DNA from: Pandoraea sputorum
Lineage (GTDB): Bacteria > Pseudomonadota > Gammaproteobacteria > Burkholderiales > Burkholderiaceae
DNA: 64,000 nucleotides
NCBI RefSeq assembly: GCF_000814845.2
Contig: NZ_CP010431.2
Location: 496,001 to 560,000 of the forward strand
Direction of reading: 5' to 3'
The notes beneath the pieces were generated by a model. The model saw only the letters and a list, made by a program, of their open reading frames with translations. It made no database searches and was not told the origin of the DNA. A program made the position numbers and the translations under genes. Shown piece by piece: positions 56,309-64,000 of this stretch (within the stretch, counting starts at the first letter, position 1; each line of letters opens with the position of its first letter).

Positions 56309-57354
56309 GTGACGTGTCATTGGCTTGCGCCCGATTTGACGATGAGTGCCCCGGACTACCGGGCGTTGCTGAGTGCGGCGCTATCGTTCAAGCGTCGATA
56401 TCCCCTGCACACCGAGGGGGCGCTTCGTGACAGGACGATCTACTTTCTCTTTTATAACGCCTCGCTGCGCACGCGTAGCAGCTTCCAGACAGGACTGGCG
56501 AGATTAGGGGGAACGCCATCGTCCTGGATCCGCACACGGGGATTTACACGCCGGCGCTTCCTGACGCGGAGATCCCCTACTCGACGGAGCGTGTGGCCGA
56601 CGTGGCGCGAGTGCTGTCGTCCTACGGTGACGCGATAGCGATTCGCATGTACGGCGCCCCCGCAGGCTGGGTGTACGGTGCGGCGCACCGACATCTCGAA
56701 GCGTTCGCCGAGTCGAGTCAGGTGCCGGTCATCAACATGGAGTGCGACCGTTTTCATCCGTGTCAGGCGCTCGCGGATGTCATGACGCTACGGGAGCAAC
56801 TGGGCGGACTCACCGGGCGCAAGCTGTGCATCAGCTGGGCTTACTCGGGAAGCTGGCACAAGCCTGTCGCGGTGCCGCAAAGTCTGTTGCTCGCCGCCGT
56901 CAAAACCGGGATGGACGTGACGCTCGCCTATCCCCCACCGTTTGCGCTCGACGATCAGGTCATGGCGGCCGCCGCAGAGTTTGCCGGGCAGACGGGGGCG
57001 AGGATTCGCGTGACGCATGATTTGCGCGATGGTGTGACCGATGCGCACGCCGTCTATGCCAAGTCGTGGTGCAGCCTCAATCACTTGCCACAGCGCTCGG
57101 GAGAGGGGGTCGACGAAGCGGGGATGCAAGCGGCCTTCGAGCGCTATCGCGACTGGTGCGTGGACGAAGACATCATGCGGCTTGCCGCACCGAACGCAGG
57201 CTATCTTCATTGCTTGCCAGTGGATCGGGGGCAGGAGGTGTCGGATGACGTCGTAGAAAGCCCGGCGTCGTGGGTGTTCCAACAAGCAGCGAACCGACTG
57301 CACGCGCAAAACGCCGTGATGGCGCACCTGTTGAATCCGGGGAGTCTGACGTGA
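56309..57354 (+). pseudogene. N-acetylornithine-transcarbamylase-like gene with a one-base frameshift
   Basis: Start is GTG 56309 with AGGAGGG at 56298-56304; an ATG at 56285 is weaker. The first 68 codons give a transcarbamylase N-terminus with the carbamoyl-phosphate motif SLRTRSSF (52-59). After G5 at 56507-56511 homology continues only in the next frame (NAIVLDPHTG, then FHPCQALADVMTLREQ, VYAKSWCSLN and YLHCLPV, NRLHAQNAVMAHLL). One extra G restores about 348 residues. HPCQ and AKSW are features of N-acetyl/N-succinylornithine transcarbamylases, not standard OTC. Everything downstream is intact, so this is a recent lesion, a slippage-controlled gene or a base-calling error. It would carbamoylate an amine. 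Confidence 0.85.
56507..56511 (+). other. G5 tract at the frameshift point
   Basis: TTA-GGG-GGA in the upstream frame; a sixth G would join the two halves of the transcarbamylase gene. Confidence 0.85.
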
Positions 57355-58622
57355 TGCCGTCGTTCTCTTATCGCTATACCTGCGTGCGCTGCGCGACCCC
57401 GCAGACGTGGGGGACGATTCGCTATCGATGCCATGTGTGTGGACAGAACTTACGAATCCAGCGCAAGGCCGATGCGGACTCGCCGTCGGCGATGGATATC
57501 GTGACGACATTCCGAGAAAGTGAAACGGAAGGCATGTGGCGGTACGTCGCCTTGTTGCCCGTCGAAGCGCACTGGGGTAGCCGACTACGTGTCGGCGGAA
57601 CACCCTTGATCGATTGCGGGGACGACGGTGGCGTCCGGCTTCGGATCAAGGACGAAGCGCGGAATCCTAGCGGCTCGCTCAAGGACCGTGCCACCGAGCT
57701 GGTGCTGGCCGTCGCAAAACGCGCCGGGTGCACGGGGGCGGTGACGGCCTCGACCGGCAACGCAGGGGCGTCGCTTGCGTGCATCGCCGCCGCGCAGGCG
57801 ATGGCGGCAACGGTCGTGGTGCCAGCCAGCACGCCCTTCGCGAAGCTCGCGCAGATTCGGGCGTATGGCGCGAACGTCTACGAGATCGGGGGCACCTATG
57901 ACGACGCCTTCGAGATTGCCGAACGCATGGCCGACGACGCGCTCTTGTGTTGTCGGAACACCGGTGTGAATCCATTTACGCGTGAAGGCAAGAAGACCTG
58001 TGCCTATGAGATTGCTGAAGCGATGGCGTGGCATGTCCCCGACTGGGTCATCGTGCCGACGGGGGACGGCAATATTCTGTCAGGCATCGCGGCGGGATTT
58101 CTTGACCTCTTTGCACTGGGTATCACCTCGGCGATTCCGCGTCTGATGGCAGCACAGGCCCATAGCGCCGACAGCATCGCGCGCGACTGGACGACGTACG
58201 ACGAGACCGTGGCGTTGCCGGTGTCGCCCACTGCCGTTACGCCTAACACGGTGGCCGACAGTCTCTCGGTGAGTCAACCGAGAGACCATTTTGCAGCGCT
58301 GCACGCCCTCAGAGCTACGCGTGGCACCTGCGTGGTAGTGAACGACGAGTGCATTGCTGCTGCGTCGCGCACGCTCGCACAGCGGTTCGGTCTTTGGTAT
58401 GAACCGTCTGCGGCGGCAGGCTACGCGGCGTTGCAAGCGGGTTTCGCCAGCGGGCGTATCCAGACGGGGGCGGAAGTGGTGTTGCTAGGAACTGGCAGTG
58501 GACTGAAGTCACCGCAATGCTTCGATGACGTGACCCGTCCACCGGCTTGCGCATTGGCGGTGCTGCCTGAGGGCCATGCGCCTGGCGAGCACGGTCCGTT
58601 GCATCGCGGGACATGCCCATGA
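57354..58622 (+). CDS. Threonine-synthase-like PLP enzyme
   Basis: 422 residues. N-terminal zinc ribbon from Cys10, Cys13, Cys26 and Cys29, then a fold-type II PLP domain: Lys110 in RNPSGSLKDRA, TASTGNAGASLA, PTGDGNILSG and LLGTGSGLKSP. This is the pattern of threonine synthase and its paralogues that do beta- or gamma-replacement or elimination on phosphorylated amino acids. Its true substrate is open. ATG 57354 shares one base with the transcarbamylase stop (TGATG). Ends in an ATGA overlap with the next gene. Confidence 0.82.
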   Translation: MPSFSYRYTCVRCATPQTWGTIRYRCHVCGQNLRIQRKADADSPSAMDIVTTFRESETEGMWRYVALLPVEAHWGSRLRVGGTPLIDCGDDGGVRLRIKDEARNPSGSLKDRATELVLAVAKRAGCTGAVTASTGNAGASLACIAAAQAMAATVVVPASTPFAKLAQIRAYGANVYEIGGTYDDAFEIAERMADDALLCCRNTGVNPFTREGKKTCAYEIAEAMAWHVPDWVIVPTGDGNILSGIAAGFLDLFALGITSAIPRLMAAQAHSADSIARDWTTYDETVALPVSPTAVTPNTVADSLSVSQPRDHFAALHALRATRGTCVVVNDECIAAASRTLAQRFGLWYEPSAAAGYAALQAGFASGRIQTGAEVVLLGTGSGLKSPQCFDDVTRPPACALAVLPEGHAPGEHGPLHRGTCP

Positions 58623-59587
58623 GTGTGATGTCGGGTATGGACGTCATTGTCATAGGCGCCGGTGTGAGCGGCCTGACGACCGCAGTGGCGATGTCGCTCG
58701 CAGGTCGTCGCGTCGCCATTTTCGCTGCTGAGGGGCCATCGCAAACGACGTCGGCGCTTGCGGCGGCGATCTGGCATCCGTTCTATCAGGCCCCGGATCT
58801 CATCTATCTCTCTCGCGCCCGGCACACCTATGGAGCGATGCATCGATTGTCGTCGGATGCGTCGTCCGGAGTGAGCATGAGGCCATTGACCGAATATTTC
58901 CGGCGCGACGCTGGCGTGCCCTGGTGGGCGGACTGCGCCAGCGGTCTGTGTCGGGTACCGCCGGCGCGTGTGCCATCGCGCTTTGCCTGCGCGTACCGCA
59001 TGGACGTGCCCGTCGCGGTCACTGAGACCTACCTGCGTTATCTGATGAACATGTTCCTTGAGCTAGGCGGGCGATTCGTGCCACGTCGCATCGAGGATCC
59101 CTCTGCATTGCTCGACGAGGTCGAGATCGTGGTGAATTGCTGCGGCTTCGGCAGCCGCCAGTTCGGCGACGACGCCTTGTCGCTGTCGCGGGCCGTTGTG
59201 CTTCGTGCCACGCGTGACGACGCCGTGCAAGGATGTTTCATCGATGACTCGGATCCTTTCGCGCCGACGTACATCGTAGAGCGCGACGACGACATCGTAC
59301 TCGGCGGTACGGCAGAACCCGACCTGACATCGACGGTCATCGGGCAACGTCAGATCGATGGCATCGTTCGTCGCTGCACACGACTTTGCGAGGGCGTTGC
59401 GGCCCTGCGCATCATCGATGCGCGCGTCGGATTCCGTCCGGTGCGTCATTCGCCGCGTGTTGTCCGGGACGAGCGGTATGCGCGCTTGCTGCACAACTAT
59501 GGACATGGAGGCGGCGGCTTCACCTTGTCATGGGGATGTGCGAACGACATCGTTCGACTCGCGGGCGAGGTGCCGAGCGCCGCGTGA
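58619..59587 (+). CDS. D-amino-acid-oxidase-like FAD enzyme
   Basis: 322 residues. FAD motif VIVIGAGVSGLTTAVAM at the N-terminus, ALAAAIWHPF, and the C-terminal GFRPVRHSPRVV and NYGHGGGGFTLSWG typical of D-amino-acid oxidase, including its carboxylate-binding Arg. It would oxidise an amino acid or amine of the pathway to an imine. No signal peptide, so cytosolic. Starts inside the stop of the previous gene. Confidence 0.8.
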   Translation: MSVMSGMDVIVIGAGVSGLTTAVAMSLAGRRVAIFAAEGPSQTTSALAAAIWHPFYQAPDLIYLSRARHTYGAMHRLSSDASSGVSMRPLTEYFRRDAGVPWWADCASGLCRVPPARVPSRFACAYRMDVPVAVTETYLRYLMNMFLELGGRFVPRRIEDPSALLDEVEIVVNCCGFGSRQFGDDALSLSRAVVLRATRDDAVQGCFIDDSDPFAPTYIVERDDDIVLGGTAEPDLTSTVIGQRQIDGIVRRCTRLCEGVAALRIIDARVGFRPVRHSPRVVRDERYARLLHNYGHGGGGFTLSWGCANDIVRLAGEVPSAA

Positions 59588-59644
59588 GCGTGCTCGCACC
59601 GTGCTTGTCACGCACGATTCTATGTAACCGTGTAAGGAGACCCG

Positions 59645-60289
59645 ATGGAACTGGATCCGGCGACGCTGGACGAGGCGCGCATCTACAACTTCATGATGAG
59701 CACGATTCTCCCGCGTCCGATTGCGTGGGTGAGCACAGTCGATGCGCTTGGGCGACCGAACCTCGCGCCGTATGCGTACTTCATGGGCGTGTGCTGTGTG
59801 CCGATGACGGTGCTGTTCTGTCCTGTGGTGCCGCCGCAGCCGAGGCGAAAGAAGGACACGCTGCACAATATCGAGGCTGTGCCGGAGTTCGTCGTGAATG
59901 TGGCGAGCACGTCGTGCATCGATGCCGTGAATCTCTCGGCCGCGCCCTTGCCACCCGGGGAGTCGGAATTCGATCTCACCGGCGTGACGCCAGTGCCGTC
60001 GTCGCGTGTGCGGCCCCCGCGTGTTCGGGAGGCGTCCGTCGCCTTCGAGTGCGAGGTGCGCGACATCATCGAGATCAGCGCTGCACCCGGCGGAGGATGG
60101 GTTGTGCTCGGCACGGTGCTCGCTGTGCACGTAGACGACGCGCTGCTCGATCCCGTCACCTGTCATGTCGACTTACACGCCCTCAGTCCGGTGGGGCGTC
60201 TTGGCGGTGGCTCGTTCGTGAAGGCTGCTACCGATACGTTCACGTTGACACGCTACAAGACGCTTGCCGATCTTGCGTCGCGAAAGTGA
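59645..60289 (+). CDS. Flavin-reductase-like flavoprotein
   Basis: 214 residues of the flavin-reductase-like split-barrel family (LPRPIAWVSTVDALGRPNLAPYAYF, FVVNVAS and SFVKAATDTFTLTRY). It may supply reduced flavin or electrons to the N-oxygenase or carry out its own FMN chemistry. It starts 57 bases after the oxidase and is the only loosely spaced downstream gene. Its last 50 bases overlap the 3' end of the LuxR gene on the other strand. Confidence 0.78.
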   Translation: MELDPATLDEARIYNFMMSTILPRPIAWVSTVDALGRPNLAPYAYFMGVCCVPMTVLFCPVVPPQPRRKKDTLHNIEAVPEFVVNVASTSCIDAVNLSAAPLPPGESEFDLTGVTPVPSSRVRPPRVREASVAFECEVRDIIEISAAPGGGWVVLGTVLAVHVDDALLDPVTCHVDLHALSPVGRLGGGSFVKAATDTFTLTRYKTLADLASRK

Positions 60290-61154
60290 TCTCGTCGACA
60301 TTTGTGTGCGGTGGCAACGCGACATCGTCGAGCAGTCCGTAGTCGCTTGCCATCTTCGCGGCGCGATGGCGGCTCGATACGTCGAACTTGCGCATGGCGC
60401 TGCGCAGATGGAAGACGACGCCATGTTCGGAAAGCGTGAGGATGCGACCGATTTCCCACGATGTCTTGCCGCACGCCACCCATCTCAAGCACTCGCGTTC
60501 GCGCGGCGTCAGCGCTGGCGCGCAGCGACGGGCCGCATCGCACTGAACGAGGCGCCACACGGCTTCATGCACATGGGCAGCAAGCACGACGCCAGCATGC
60601 GACGCCCACACATGTGCGCCCGAATCGCCGACGTCATGCGTTGGCCGCGCGTAGTAGCGTGCATCGTGACGCCCCTGAGGTTGTGCATGATGTTGTGCCG
60701 ATGGACGGAGGCAACGCGCGGGGCGTCTCGGCGACGACAGACTCAATGTCCCCGATGCCCCCGATGGCGTGAAGACCGGATACGTGATGCCGAAGCGCAA
60801 CCCGGCGGCGCGCTGTTCATCGAGCAACTGTCGGGCCTCGGGGGACGCGTACAACCCCGGCGTCCATTCGACCGGTGTGAGCTGCCGCGCGGCGAGCAAG
60901 AGGACGGGGTCGACGGTGTCGTAGCGTTGTGCGTCATAACGCTGCTGCCACTCACTGGGCAGATTGCCGAGGCGTGGTGTTGCGAAGCGGCCATCGGGCA
61001 ATGCGAAGTGGCCGCGATAGCTGAAGTAGCGCTGGCCCAGCGCGCTGCAAAGCGAAAGGAGCAGCGTGTGAAGAACGTCGAAGCCGGTGGCGTCTCGCAG
61101 GGCGCTCAGACCGTCGGCAAACGAGCGGGAAGAGAGAGGGCGCGTGGCTCGCAT
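60240..61154 (-). CDS. LuxR-type quorum-sensing receptor/regulator
   Basis: 304 residues from ATG 61154. The acyl-homoserine-lactone pocket residues are all present in order: Trp69, Tyr73, Asp82, Pro83, Trp97 and Gly122 (EWQQRY, DTVDP, VEWTPG and LRFGITYP). A linker rich in His and Arg follows, then the HTH LTPRERECLRWVACGKTSWE with HGVVFHLRSAMRKF. No luxI-type synthase is in the window, so it is an orphan receptor here. It converges on the biosynthetic operon and overlaps the flavin-reductase gene by 50 bases. Most likely it controls the cluster. Confidence 0.9.
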   Translation of the reverse strand: MRATRPLSSRSFADGLSALRDATGFDVLHTLLLSLCSALGQRYFSYRGHFALPDGRFATPRLGNLPSEWQQRYDAQRYDTVDPVLLLAARQLTPVEWTPGLYASPEARQLLDEQRAAGLRFGITYPVFTPSGASGTLSLSSPRRPARCLRPSAQHHAQPQGRHDARYYARPTHDVGDSGAHVWASHAGVVLAAHVHEAVWRLVQCDAARRCAPALTPRERECLRWVACGKTSWEIGRILTLSEHGVVFHLRSAMRKFDVSSRHRAAKMASDYGLLDDVALPPHTNVDEITFATQDRQASCSVST

Positions 61155-61667
61155 GGTAAAGCGATGTAGGGAACATGTTTCGCTTGTAGCATGCGTCTGA
61201 TGGCTGCGCGCATCGGGCTTCGCTGCATCGTGCGTGGTCCGCGCGCCACGACGCCGCGATGGCGGCAGGATACCAAAGCGACAACGGGTGAAGGCTCGGG
61301 GCAAAGCCCCTTATGACGCGGTGTCGCCACAGTATCCAGGCCTCGGAGGAAGGCGCGACATAACGTCGCACGCGAAATCCGGCACGGCGTCTACTGTTGA
61401 TGGATATCGGACGAATCCCGCATCGCAACGAAGCCCTTAGTGCGAAGACGGGGTGGTGACGTGTCGTTCGAATGTGTCGGTTGGCAGGGTATTCAGGACA
61501 CCGCAACGAGTCGCCGCGTGTTGCAATGTGTCAAACGTGCGACGCATAGGGAGTATCCCGTAGTCGCTCGGCCGTTGGGATTTTCGGCTAGGGGATTAAC
61601 CGGATTTCCCTTTTGCATCAATGAGTTCAGGAGGATGCTATGGCGCGCCAAATACTCGGTATCAATG
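61155..61667. other. Spacer between the LuxR gene and DUF2244
   Basis: About 510 bases with no convincing gene. A plus-strand frame over 61440-61841 (133 codons) has no ribosome site or domain. A GGGGC-AAA-GCCCC hairpin lies near 61298-61310. This marks the right edge of the accessory cluster. Confidence 0.5.
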
Positions 61668-61697
61668 TTGTCGCTTCGAGAATGCGCGTTCTATAAT
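61668..61697 (+). promoter_or_regulatory. Candidate sigma-70 promoter of DUF2244-coxB
   Basis: TTGTCG (61668-61673) and TATAAT (61692-61697), 18 bases apart, about 80 bases before the DUF2244 start. Confidence 0.55.
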
Positions 61698-61779
61698 GCG
61701 GCAGTTTGTCGCGGCCCGGACGCAACTAGTTCCCGGCCGTCGGACATGAAAGACCCAAAATGCCCCACGGGTGACGGCG

Positions 61780-62259
61780 ATGCTCGCAGCCTCTTCTTCC
61801 GAGACCGGAAACGGTTCGGCGATGAAGGAATGGACGCATAAGCGCAACTGCGCGATATCGCCGCGCCAGTTTGTCCTGTTCTACCTGTCGTTGGCCGCCG
61901 TCTCACTGGGTGTTGCCTTGATTGCGGCGTGGCGCGGTGGGTGGTTGGTCTTGCCGTTCACAGGCCTGGACTTGCTCGTGGTGGGCGTTGCGTTCGTCAT
62001 TCATGCCCGGCATGCCACAGATTACGAGGTCATTCGGTTGTCGCCCGTGAGCCTTGTGGTCGAGCAACGTTCAGCACAGAGGTTGACGCAGTTCGAGTTC
62101 AATCCCCGCTGGGTACGCATCGACATCGAAAAGCCGCCGCGAACGCGCATCGTCTTGCGCTCGGGTAGCCGCTCGGTCAGTGTCGGTGCCTATCTTGCGC
62201 CGCATCGCCGCGAAACGTTTGCGCGCGAGCTGCGCCGTTGTCTTGCCCAACAGGCCTGA
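61780..62259 (+). CDS. DUF2244 domain membrane protein
   Basis: About 159 residues with two hydrophobic helices (FVLFYLSLAAVSLGVALIAA and a second after GWLVLPFTGLD) and a cytosolic tail with RWVRIDIEKPPRTRIVLRSG, the DUF2244 pattern. Starts are possible at GTG 61771, ATG 61780 or ATG 61822. It lies just before coxB, as in several other proteobacteria, which suggests a link to cytochrome oxidase assembly; no function is proven. Confidence 0.75.
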   Translation: MLAASSSETGNGSAMKEWTHKRNCAISPRQFVLFYLSLAAVSLGVALIAAWRGGWLVLPFTGLDLLVVGVAFVIHARHATDYEVIRLSPVSLVVEQRSAQRLTQFEFNPRWVRIDIEKPPRTRIVLRSGSRSVSVGAYLAPHRRETFARELRRCLAQQA

Positions 62260-62302
62260 GAGAGATGGAGACGATCTCGGGCGACCGCCAGGGAGGATTT
62301 GG

Positions 62303-63532
62303 ATGGTAATTTTGGGTAAGGAAGCTATGAAAAAAACGAAACACGCCTTGGCGGCTTTCCTTGCGGGCGCTTCACTGCTCGCCGGCGCTCCGGCCATCGC
62401 GGCGGGAGTCGCGGATATGCCGGGTGGGCCGGCCGTCAACGAGCTCAACTTCCAGCCGCCGGTCACGAAGCTTGCGGAGGAGCTTCACAGCCTGCACACC
62501 ATGATGCTGATCATCTGTCTGGTGATCTTCATCGCTGTGTTCGGCGTGATGTTCTACTCGATCATCAAGCACCGCAAATCCAAAGGCCATCAGCCTGCGA
62601 ATTTCCATGAAAGCACCACGGTCGAGGTGATCTGGACGGTCGTGCCGTTCATCATCGTGATTCTGATGGCGTTGCCCGCCACGAAGACCGTCGTGGCCAT
62701 GAAGGACACCACCAACGCCGACATCACCATCAAGGTGACGGGTTATCAGTGGAAGTGGGGCTACGACTACCTGAAGGGCGAAGGCGAGGGCATCAAGTTC
62801 CTCTCGACACTCACCACGCCGCGCAGCCAGATCGACGGCACCGAGCCGAAGAGCAACACGTACTTGCAGGAAGTCGATAACCCGATGGTCGTACCGGTCA
62901 ACAAGAAGGTGCGTCTGATCACTACGGCCAACGACGTTATCCACTCGTTCTACGTGCCTGCCTTCGGTATCAAGCAGGACGCCATCCCGGGCTTCGTGCG
63001 CGACACCTGGTTCAAGGCGGAGAAGGTCGGCGAGTACCGTGGCTTCTGTACCGAGCTGTGCGGTAAGGAACACGCGTTCATGCCGGTCGTGGTGAAGGTT
63101 GTTTCGGAAGACGATTACAACAAGTGGGTCGACACGCAGAAGAAGCAGATGGCGGCCTCGGCAGACGATCCGAACAAGACCTACACCGTGCAGGAACTGA
63201 TGGAGCGCGGCCAGAAGGTCTACGCCTCGAATTGCGCTGTGTGCCACCAGCCGAACGGCAAGGGCGGCGGTGCGTTCCCGGCGCTCGATGGCGGCAAGAT
63301 CGTGACGGGCCCGGTGGCCGATCACATCAGCATCGTGCTGCATGGCAAGAATGCGATGCCGAACTGGTCGCATCTGAACGATGTGGAGCTTGCGGCCGTC
63401 ATCACGTTCGAGCGCAACTCGTGGAGCAACAAGACCGGCGACGTGATTCAGCCGGCACAGGTGCGCGAAGCACGCGGCAACAAGTCGGCGAATGCCGCCG
63501 GTGCCGCGGCCGACGCAGCGAAGAACAGTTAA
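62303..63532 (+). CDS. coxB: Cytochrome c oxidase subunit II with C-terminal cytochrome c domain
   Basis: 409 residues. Signal peptide, two membrane helices (MMLIICLVIFIAVFGVMFY, then VIWTVVPFIIVILMAL), the CuA centre CTELCGKEHAFM plus an upstream His in VIHSFYVPAF, and a c-type haem site CAVCH with a later Met in NAMPNW. The fused haem domain is typical of caa3-like oxidases. ATG 62303 follows GGGAGG; ATG 62327 is an alternative. Confidence 0.93.
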   Translation: MVILGKEAMKKTKHALAAFLAGASLLAGAPAIAAGVADMPGGPAVNELNFQPPVTKLAEELHSLHTMMLIICLVIFIAVFGVMFYSIIKHRKSKGHQPANFHESTTVEVIWTVVPFIIVILMALPATKTVVAMKDTTNADITIKVTGYQWKWGYDYLKGEGEGIKFLSTLTTPRSQIDGTEPKSNTYLQEVDNPMVVPVNKKVRLITTANDVIHSFYVPAFGIKQDAIPGFVRDTWFKAEKVGEYRGFCTELCGKEHAFMPVVVKVVSEDDYNKWVDTQKKQMAASADDPNKTYTVQELMERGQKVYASNCAVCHQPNGKGGGAFPALDGGKIVTGPVADHISIVLHGKNAMPNWSHLNDVELAAVITFERNSWSNKTGDVIQPAQVREARGNKSANAAGAAADAAKNS

Positions 63533-63566
63533 GTCGTTCGACCAGTTCGAAGCAAGGAGATTGGGT

Positions 63567-64000
63567 ATGAGTTCCATCGCTCACGATCACGTGGCGGGTC
63601 ACGACGATCACGCGCACGACCATCCGCACGGATGGCGTCGCTGGCTGTTCGCGACGAATCACAAGGACATCGGCACGTTGTACATGATCTTCTCGTTCGT
63701 CATGCTGCTCTCGGGCGGCGTGATGGCGTTGATGATCCGTGCGGAATTGTTCGAACCGGGCCTGCAGTTCATTCGTCCGGAGTTCTTCAACCAGCTCACC
63801 ACCATGCACGGGCTGGTGATGATTTTCGGCGCGATCATGCCGGCGTTCGTGGGATTCGCGAACTGGATGATCCCGCTGCAAATCGGCGCGTCGGATATGG
63901 CGTTCGCGCGCATGAACAACTTCAGCTTCTGGCTGCTGCCGGTGGGTGGTCTGCTGCTGATCTCGTCGTTCCTCGTGCCGGGCGGTGCGACCGCTGCAGG
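63567..64000 (+). CDS. coxA: Cytochrome c oxidase subunit I, N-terminal part
   Basis: Starts at ATG 63567 (ribosome site AAGGAG) and runs off the right edge after about 144 residues. A His-rich leader (SSIAHDHVAGHDDHAHDHPH) precedes FATNHKDIGTLYMIF and the first haem-ligand region TTMHGLVMIFGAIMP. Follows coxB by 34 bases. Confidence 0.95.
   Translation, partial: MSSIAHDHVAGHDDHAHDHPHGWRRWLFATNHKDIGTLYMIFSFVMLLSGGVMALMIRAELFEPGLQFIRPEFFNQLTTMHGLVMIFGAIMPAFVGFANWMIPLQIGASDMAFARMNNFSFWLLPVGGLLLISSFLVPGGATAA

Noticed and set aside
56593..57354. Treating the transcarbamylase 3' half as an independent gene
   Set aside because: It lacks the carbamoyl-phosphate motif, which is found in the other frame just upstream; one base joins them into a normal-length protein.
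60240..61154. Reading the His/Arg-rich linker of the LuxR protein as a double frameshift
   Set aside because: The length between the signal domain and HTH is close to normal and both domains are in the same frame.
61440..61841. Plus-strand open frame of 133 codons between the LuxR gene and DUF2244
   Set aside because: No ribosome site, no domain, and it runs through the sigma-70-like promoter and the 5' end of the DUF2244 gene.

Overview
The window is a 64 kb piece of a GC-rich betaproteobacterial chromosome. Gene content and order point to Burkholderiales, most likely Burkholderiaceae and possibly Pandoraea: a gshA/gshB/mannose-type EIIA/ptsH/ptsI block beside glnK-amtB, a BirA without the DNA-binding domain, DUF2917, TorF-type porin, UbiK, the proteobacterial-type GshA and the dac-dat-ybeD...lipB-lipA block. 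The genus is a guess. No tRNA, rRNA, insertion sequence, prophage or CRISPR array was seen. Almost all of it is ordinary core metabolism, except 51.6-61.2 kb.

Layout. 0-6 kb: 3' part of birA (minus), then an MCE/Mla-type lipid-transport operon (permease with STAS domain, ATPase, MCE protein, lipoprotein) and a VanZ-like membrane protein. 6-9 kb: MFS exporter, thioredoxin-like ferredoxin, alpha/beta hydrolase. 9-16 kb: penicillin-binding carboxypeptidase, D-amino-acid aminotransferase, ybeD, lipB and lipA, with a LysR regulator, a DUF2917 protein and an EamA transporter inserted between ybeD and lipB. 16.5-26 kb: N-formylglutamate-amidohydrolase-like enzyme plus IclR regulator, then an SsuABC/NMT1-type ABC importer with a candidate sigma-54 promoter and three IclR-like operators, then dctA-dctB-dctD. 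26-31.5 kb: Tat-exported beta-carbonic anhydrase, two thioredoxin-fold proteins, a lipoprotein, the ComM/YifB ATPase and ubiK. 31.5-35 kb: torF-glnK-amtB behind two NtrC-like sites and a sigma-54 promoter. 35-42 kb: gshA, a HTH regulator, gshB and the PTS phosphorelay. 42-51.4 kb: moeB, ctpA, gpmA, rhodanese-grxC-secB-gpsA, a macrodomain protein, trmL, comF and a BioC-like methyltransferase. 61.7-64 kb: DUF2244 gene, coxB (with fused cytochrome c domain) and the start of coxA.

The accessory element is a tight run of eight plus-strand genes (51643-60289) with mostly 1-11 base overlaps, closed by a convergent LuxR-type quorum-sensing receptor (60240-61154). It encodes SbnA and SbnB homologues (2,3-diaminopropionate synthesis), an adenylosuccinate-synthetase-like protein, an AurF-type diiron N-oxygenase with every metal ligand at the expected spacing, an N-acetylornithine-transcarbamylase-like protein broken by one missing base in a G5 run, a threonine-synthase-like PLP enzyme, a D-amino-acid-oxidase-like flavoenzyme and a flavin-reductase-like protein. 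I read it as a quorum-regulated pathway for a small N-oxygenated and possibly carbamoylated diaminopropionate-derived antimetabolite. There is no NRPS, carrier protein or exporter in the cluster. The product is unknown to me, and the order of steps is inference.
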